Source: Solimicrobium silvestre
GTDB taxonomy: Bacteria; Pseudomonadota; Gammaproteobacteria; Burkholderiales; Burkholderiaceae_D
Direction: 5' to 3'
Assembly: GCF_002976435.1 (NCBI RefSeq)
Contig: NZ_PUGF01000018.1
Coordinates: forward strand, 52,695 to 116,694
Length of the DNA stretch: 64,000 nucleotides
A model generated the notes under the pieces. It had not been told where the DNA came from and searched no databases. It saw nothing but the letters and a program-made list of their open reading frames with translations. Each line of letters starts with the position of its first letter. Within the stretch, counting starts at the first letter, position 1. Of this stretch, positions 59,478 through 64,000 are shown in pieces. A program made the position numbers and the translations under genes.

Positions 59478-60464
59478 TCACTTAACACTTAAATTAACAA
59501 CATTGCTGCCGTTTTGTTTTTGCAAAACCAAATTTTGCCCGCGCAGTTTTGCCTCGACGCCAGGACCATTGCCTATAATTAAATTTAGCGGCTGGCTCAC
59601 ATTAACGACTTCTTCAGTACCCGCCTTATAAAGGTGTGAAGACACGGCACTACCATCTGAATGCTTAATTTGCACCCAAGAATCCTGCTTAAAACTCAAC
59701 ACCAGGGAATCATCAGGATTTATATTCTTTGTTTCTGTTTTTTGCACTGGAGTTACTGGCAAAGATTCATTTGCAGATACTGACGCCGGCACTTGTGTAG
59801 GAACAGAAGCTGACACAGGCGCAACACTAGCCTCTGCTACCGGACGCGAAACGCCAGACGGGCTTATACCTACTGAAGGTGAGTTGGCTTCTAGCGTTGC
59901 AGGCATCGCAATATGAGTATCTGGCTGCACAGTTAATACATCAGCATGCTCTGCTTTGCTTTCTACACTGACAGGCAAAATACTACGAAATAAATGAAAC
60001 AATTCGGCCCGATATACAAAGACTGCCAGCAAAACTAAAAACGCCAAGAATAAGCCGCCAAAAACTCGCTGTGATCGGTTGTTTTGTCGCCCCAGCCAAG
60101 GCATGCGCCCAGTTGGAAACGGAGTGTCAAGCAACGGCCTATCCACAGCTTTAACCGGCAGCTTAGCAAACTCGAGCGATAACTCCTCTAGTAACGGAGC
60201 AGCATCGAGTTTTAATATTTTGGCATAAGTTCGAACGAAGCCGCGGACTGTAGACAGATCAGGCAAAACGGCATAGTTTCCCGCTTCTATTTCAACAATT
60301 TGGCGCGTGGACCACTTTAATTGACCTGCGATCTGCTCAATAGACAGGCCTTGCTGAGTCCGAGCAAACGCTAGCCGCTCTCCGACACTCATGGCATTTG
60401 ATGCGTGAGTTGATTGGCTTGCACCAGATTCAGACACGATGGCCAGTTTAACACCCTCACTCAT
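59478..60464 (-). CDS. rodZ: RodZ-like cytoskeletal protein
   Basis: Membrane protein linking MreB filaments to the cell-wall machinery. The ATG at 60464 overlaps the end of pilW (ATGAGTGA) and gives 328 residues. It has an N-terminal helix-turn-helix domain (about 26-90, [14 protein letters not shown]), one membrane helix (about 140-160), a Pro/Ser/Val-rich periplasmic linker and the C-terminal DUF4115 domain (about 250-325, [12 protein letters not shown]). Its neighbours are pilW and ispG, as expected. Confidence 0.93.
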   Translation of the reverse strand: MSEGVKLAIVSESGASQSTHASNAMSVGERLAFARTQQGLSIEQIAGQLKWSTRQIVEIEAGNYAVLPDLSTVRGFVRTYAKILKLDAAPLLEELSLEFAKLPVKAVDRPLLDTPFPTGRMPWLGRQNNRSQRVFGGLFLAFLVLLAVFVYRAELFHLFRSILPVSVESKAEHADVLTVQPDTHIAMPATLEANSPSVGISPSGVSRPVAEASVAPVSASVPTQVPASVSANESLPVTPVQKTETKNINPDDSLVLSFKQDSWVQIKHSDGSAVSSHLYKAGTEEVVNVSQPLNLIIGNGPGVEAKLRGQNLVLQKQNGSNVVNLSVK

Positions 60465-61257
60465 CAAACGCTCCACGTTGGAACTTCGCATACTCATCTG
60501 ATTCAGGGAAACGTCGACGCAATTGAACAACCAAACTTGATTCAGAGATTAAATCGTTTAATTTATGGTCAATCTTAATCGCCAACCACAACACCTCAGG
60601 CGTATAAGCTTCCACTTTAATAAGCCTGTTTACGTAGAATTGGCCACGCGTCCAATCTTGTTTTTTATAACTTAGATGCGCTAAGTTCAAATTTGTCGTC
60701 GCATTATTCACATCAAAACGCAGTGCTTGAGCAAAGTAACTTTCAGCCAAGACATCGTCTTTCATTTTCAAACTACACAAACCGGCATTATTCAGCGCTT
60801 TAACTGGCTGAGTGTAAGTCCTATCTTTAATTACTCGGTCAAACATATCCATCGCCTGTTTTTCTTTACCGTTTTGGCACAAAAACCAGGCGTAATTACT
60901 GGTGTGATCTGGATTGTTCGGAGCTAGTTTCATCACCCGTAAAAAATCTTGTTCAGCCAAATTGTTTTCTTGCATTTGCATATAAACCACCGCGCGTACA
61001 CCATACGCATCAGCCAGAGTGGGATCAATTGATATTGCATTATTCAACTCTTTTAGAGCAACTGGAAATTGATCTTGCTGTAAATAGCTGATGCCCAGCT
61101 GCAAACGAATTGCAGCGCGTTTTGCATCGCTGCCTTGTACTTGCCCATCATTGACCGAAGGAGAACCAAGTTTCGGCGCATCATAAGTTGTCGTGCATGC
61201 AGTCAAAATTCCAGACAAAATCACACAAAAGCATATCCTACGCCAAAAATTTCTCAT
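60457..61257 (-). CDS. pilW: Type IV pilus biogenesis/stability lipoprotein PilW (PilF)
   Basis: Outer-membrane TPR lipoprotein that supports PilQ secretin assembly. The ATG at 61257 overlaps the rlmN stop (TAATG) and gives 266 residues with a lipobox L-T-A-C at about 18-21; the longer frame reads into rlmN. At least four TPR repeats span about 45-230. No other pilus genes are in the window, and this location next to rlmN is common. Confidence 0.92.
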   Translation of the reverse strand: MRNFWRRICFCVILSGILTACTTTYDAPKLGSPSVNDGQVQGSDAKRAAIRLQLGISYLQQDQFPVALKELNNAISIDPTLADAYGVRAVVYMQMQENNLAEQDFLRVMKLAPNNPDHTSNYAWFLCQNGKEKQAMDMFDRVIKDRTYTQPVKALNNAGLCSLKMKDDVLAESYFAQALRFDVNNATTNLNLAHLSYKKQDWTRGQFYVNRLIKVEAYTPEVLWLAIKIDHKLNDLISESSLVVQLRRRFPESDEYAKFQRGAFDE

Positions 61258-62411
61258 TAAGTAATCTCCACGATCCGACCAAAGTTGGAACCGAATTTTT
61301 TTTGATATTCGGCTTGTTTTTGCATTCGTTCTTGTACTCGGGTTCGATCTTGCACTTCGCCGGCTAACTGTCCGCACGCCGCATCAATATCATCACCGCG
61401 AGTTTTACGTATTGTAGTTACCAATCCACCGTCTGACAAAATCTGCGCAAACGCTTTAATACGTAAATTATTCGACCGCTTTAAACCAGATTCAGGAAAT
61501 GGATTAAACGGTATTAAATTAAACTTGCATGGCACATCACGCACTAACTCAAGCAATTCGCGCGCATGATGATCGCCATCATTTACTCCCTCTAACATAC
61601 AGTATTCGAAGGTAACAAAGTCACGCGGCGCAAATTCCAGATAGCGCTTGCATGCTGCCATCAATTCAGAAAGAGGATGTTTCTTATTCAGCGGGATTAA
61701 CCCGTCACGCAACACATCATTGGATGCGTGCAAAGACACTGCAAGTGCAACCGGGCATTCTTGCGAAAGCTTATCTATCATCGGCACAACGCCGCTGGTA
61801 GAAAGCGTAACGCGACGCCGCGATAAACCATAGGCATTGTCGTCCAACATTAACTTTAAGGCGGTTACGGTTGGCTCAAAATTCAATAGCGGCTCGCCCA
61901 TTCCCATCATGACCACGTTGGTAATTTGACGCTCACCTTTTTGGCCAGCAATCATACCTTTAGTCTTGCGCAATTCAAACTCGGCCATCCACAACTGACC
62001 AATAATTTCTGCGACAGTCAAATTGCGATTAAAACCTTGCTTTCCAGTTGAACAAAACCGGCAATTTACAGCACAACCCGCCTGGGTTGAAATACACAAG
62101 GTACCGCGATTTTCCTCTGGTATAAATACCGTTTCAATCGCATTGCCCTGCCCCACATCCAACAACCATTTACGGGTGCCGTCTGTAGATGTGTGATCAC
62201 TGATAACGGCAGGCGAGCTAACACAAGCCCGACCCGCCAACTTATCACGCAATGACTTGGCTAAATCGGTCATTGCTTCAAAATCACTTACACCGAATTG
62301 ATGTATCCAACGTTGTAGCTGCTTTGCGCGAAACGGCTTCTCACCCAACTCACCGCAGTAAGCGATTAGTTGAGCTGGATCCAAATCCAACAAATTGGTG
62401 ATTGCCGTCAT
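61257..62411 (-). CDS. rlmN: Dual-specificity 23S rRNA/tRNA adenine-C2 methyltransferase
   Basis: Radical-SAM enzyme methylating A2503 of 23S rRNA and A37 of some tRNAs. The 384-residue protein has the C-x3-C-x2-C cluster motif at C113, C117 and C120 (CAVNCRFC). It also has the G-M-G-E-P-L-L-N segment and the methyl-carrying Cys near the C-terminus (A-A-C-G-Q-L-A-G). It forms the rlmN-pilW-rodZ unit with tight overlaps. Confidence 0.96.
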   Translation of the reverse strand: MTAITNLLDLDPAQLIAYCGELGEKPFRAKQLQRWIHQFGVSDFEAMTDLAKSLRDKLAGRACVSSPAVISDHTSTDGTRKWLLDVGQGNAIETVFIPEENRGTLCISTQAGCAVNCRFCSTGKQGFNRNLTVAEIIGQLWMAEFELRKTKGMIAGQKGERQITNVVMMGMGEPLLNFEPTVTALKLMLDDNAYGLSRRRVTLSTSGVVPMIDKLSQECPVALAVSLHASNDVLRDGLIPLNKKHPLSELMAACKRYLEFAPRDFVTFEYCMLEGVNDGDHHARELLELVRDVPCKFNLIPFNPFPESGLKRSNNLRIKAFAQILSDGGLVTTIRKTRGDDIDAACGQLAGEVQDRTRVQERMQKQAEYQKKFGSNFGRIVEIT

Positions 62412-62490
62412 TTACTTCTCTCAAATCTATAAAAACTTTTACATTACAGCTACAACGAATTCAATTCAGTACATTAATTCAACTTAGGAA

Positions 62491-62916
62491 TTAACGTGAA
62501 TAAACGCTCAATGCTGGAAAAAAATATGCGATTTCAATGGCAGCCGCTTCAACAGCGTCAGAACCATGAACTGCGTTTGCATCGATTGAATCAGCAAAAT
62601 CAGCACGAATTGTACCTTTTTCAGCTTTTTTAGGGTCGGTTGCACCCATCAAATCGCGATGTGCCAAAACAGCGTTGTCGCCTTCTAAAGCTGACACCAT
62701 AACTGGGCCAGAAATCATGAAAGTAACCAAATCATTGAAAAATGGACGTGCGCTATGCACAGCGTAAAAGCCTTCAGCTTCAGCGCGTGATAATTGCACC
62801 ATACGTGCAGCAACAATCTTCAAACCAGCTGTTTCAAAACGACTGTAAATTTGACCGATTACGTTTTTCGCAACTGCGTCAGGCTTAATAATAGATAAAG
62901 TGCGTTCAATTGCCAT
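62491..62916 (-). CDS. ndk: Nucleoside diphosphate kinase
   Basis: Balances NTP pools by phosphate transfer through a phosphohistidine. The ATG at 62916 has GGAG 6 bases upstream and gives the standard 141 residues; the TTG four codons earlier overlaps that site. The catalytic histidine is H117 (N-A-V-H-G-S-D), and [10 protein letters not shown] opens the fold. It begins the minus-strand housekeeping block. Confidence 0.97.
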   Translation of the reverse strand: MAIERTLSIIKPDAVAKNVIGQIYSRFETAGLKIVAARMVQLSRAEAEGFYAVHSARPFFNDLVTFMISGPVMVSALEGDNAVLAHRDLMGATDPKKAEKGTIRADFADSIDANAVHGSDAVEAAAIEIAYFFPALSVYSR

Positions 62917-63133
62917 GTAAAACTCCAATAAAATGAAAGGGCTAAGGGTAAAAAATAAAATTCATCTAACCCGAGATTTTAACATAAATCTACTAACTTA
63001 CTAATTAAATGACCTACACAATTCATTGCCTGATAACAATTTTTTATTAATTTTACATTTATCAGTCAATTCTCTTCAAATTCAATTATGTTATGCTTAT
63101 ACACTATTAGGTAACTTAACCGAGGAACAGAAA

Positions 63134-63826
63134 ATGAGTCAAAACTTGGAACAATCGATTGTATATGGTAACGACGGCGCGCTAATTCGCCACCGGGTTC
63201 TGCGCAACACTTACTGGTTGCTCGCCTTATCCATGATTCCTACCGTGCTCGGCGCCTGGATCGGCGTTGAAATGAACTTTTCTTTATTCCCAGGCAGGCC
63301 CGGCATTTCATTCATGGTGTTCATGGCGATTGCCTTCGGCTTTATGTTTGCCATAGAAAAAACCAAAGAATCCGCTCTGGGTGTTGCCGTTCTGCTGGGC
63401 TTCACGTTCTTTATGGGCTTAATGCTGTCGCGCTTAATTAGCTATACATTAGGCTACACCAATGGTGCGTCGCTTATTATGACGGCATTTGGCGGAACCG
63501 CGACTATTTTGGCGGTGATGGCAAGTATTGCAACAACCTCCAAACGTGATTTCTCCGGCTTGGGTAAATGGCTGTTTGTTGGCCTGATGGTAATTATTGT
63601 GGCGGGTATCGCGAATATTTACTTACAATTACCGGCACTGTATTTAACTGTTTCGGTTGTTGCTATCGGTATATTTTCTGCCTACATTCTTTATGATGTA
63701 CAGCAAATCATTAACGGCGGCGAAACCAACTACATTTCAGCTACATTGCGTATTTATTTGGATGTGTACAATATTTTCGTTAATTTACTGTCATTGCTTG
63801 GTATATTTGGTGGCAATAGAAACTAA
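63134..63826 (+). CDS. Bax inhibitor-1/YccA-family inner-membrane protein
   Basis: A 230-residue protein with about seven hydrophobic segments. The ATG at 63134 follows GAGGAAC and removes a 36-residue non-conserved extension. The N-terminal N-x-V-L-R-N-T-Y-W-L-L-A-L-S and the C-terminal Y-D-V-Q-Q-I-I-N-G-G-E-x-N-Y-I-S-A-T-L-R-I-Y-L-D segment are family signatures. In E. coli YccA can inhibit FtsH; whether that holds here is unknown. It is divergent from ndk. Confidence 0.92.
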   Translation: MSQNLEQSIVYGNDGALIRHRVLRNTYWLLALSMIPTVLGAWIGVEMNFSLFPGRPGISFMVFMAIAFGFMFAIEKTKESALGVAVLLGFTFFMGLMLSRLISYTLGYTNGASLIMTAFGGTATILAVMASIATTSKRDFSGLGKWLFVGLMVIIVAGIANIYLQLPALYLTVSVVAIGIFSAYILYDVQQIINGGETNYISATLRIYLDVYNIFVNLLSLLGIFGGNRN

Positions 63827-63873
63827 AGCAAACTAATCAGTTGCACCGTTGATGAAATAAAAATGCCGACAAA

Positions 63874-64000
63874 TGAACTGACCCCATTTAGTTGGACAGA
63901 TTAATTGCTAGGCTACCGAGGGCTGATTTCTGTATTGCACAGGACTCAGCCCTTTTAATTTCAGTTTAATGCGGTCGTAATTATAGTAGCGAATATAGTT
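63874..64000 (-). mobile_element. End of an IS3-family insertion sequence (IS150-like), truncated by window edge
   Basis: The element begins with a terminal repeat of about 27 bases (TGAACTGACCCCA then TTTAGTTGGACAG), typical of IS3-family ends. The 3' end of its transposase gene follows directly on the minus strand. The other end lies outside the window. Confidence 0.85.
63908..64000 (-). CDS. IS3-family transposase OrfB, C-terminal end (partial)
   Basis: The last 30 residues of the transposase are visible, reading N-Y-I-R-Y-Y-N-Y-D-R-I-K then K-G-L-S-P-V-Q-Y-R and stopping at TAG (63908-63910). This is the conserved end of the IS3/IS150 integrase core. The rest, including the DDE residues, is beyond the window. 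Confidence 0.85.
   Translation of the reverse strand, partial: NYIRYYNYDRIKLKLKGLSPVQYRNQPSVA

Overview
The window looks like a chromosomal segment of a betaproteobacterium of the order Burkholderiales, plausibly Oxalobacteraceae-like, with moderate GC. The clearest sign is the long minus-strand block ndk-rlmN-pilW-rodZ-ispG-hisS-yfgM-bamB-der-hfq-hflX-hflK-hflC-hisZ-purA-phosphoribosyltransferase, an order typical of Burkholderiales. Supporting signs are rnr-rlmB beside a tRNA-Leu, accA and tilS near lysC, prfB-lysS, and protein sequences that read as betaproteobacterial. The family assignment is an inference; no database search was possible.

Layout. 1-3.4 kb: end of a serine hydrolase, a three-domain aminopeptidase P, a small FlxA-like protein and a short decayed prfB fragment. 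3.4-7.5 kb (minus): an iron-uptake unit (siderophore receptor, PiuC-type dioxygenase, alpha-hydroxy-acid oxidase) behind a good Fur box. 7.8-10.5 kb: prfB with its programmed +1 frameshift, then lysS. 10.8-19.3 kb: an accessory island of two hybrid-free sensor histidine kinases, three proteins built from periplasmic binding domains (one a tandem fusion of two), a small PstS-like protein and a porin, with no response regulator or ABC permease. 19.3-20.0 kb: debris, including an IS4-type transposase fragment.

20.0-27.9 kb: tRNA-Ser, lysC, fumC, tilS, accA, an AlkA-type glycosylase and cysS, all minus strand. 28.1-33.6 kb (plus): an envelope cluster (TPR protein, L,D-transpeptidase, periplasmic and cytoplasmic cyclophilins, lpxH) and two small DUF proteins. 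33.6-37.3 kb: PBP7-type endopeptidase, amino-acid permease, a REP-like inverted repeat and cysE. 37.5-42.9 kb (minus): a TolC/HlyD/two-permease export operon that lacks an ATPase gene and ends with a Spy-like periplasmic protein. 43.0-46.4 kb: rlmB and rnr, separated by a MITE-like repeat. 46.7 kb: tRNA-Leu(CAG) with promoter and terminator. 46.8-62.9 kb: the conserved housekeeping block. 63.1-64 kb: a Bax-inhibitor-1 family membrane protein, then the terminal repeat and 3' end of an IS3-family element that runs out of the window.

Most of the window is conserved housekeeping: translation, RNA turnover, outer-membrane assembly and amino-acid or cofactor synthesis. The least ordinary parts are the sensor/binding-protein island, the ATPase-less exporter, the prfB relic, the two repeat elements and the histidine-rich tail on HisS. 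No CRISPR array, integrase or prophage was seen.
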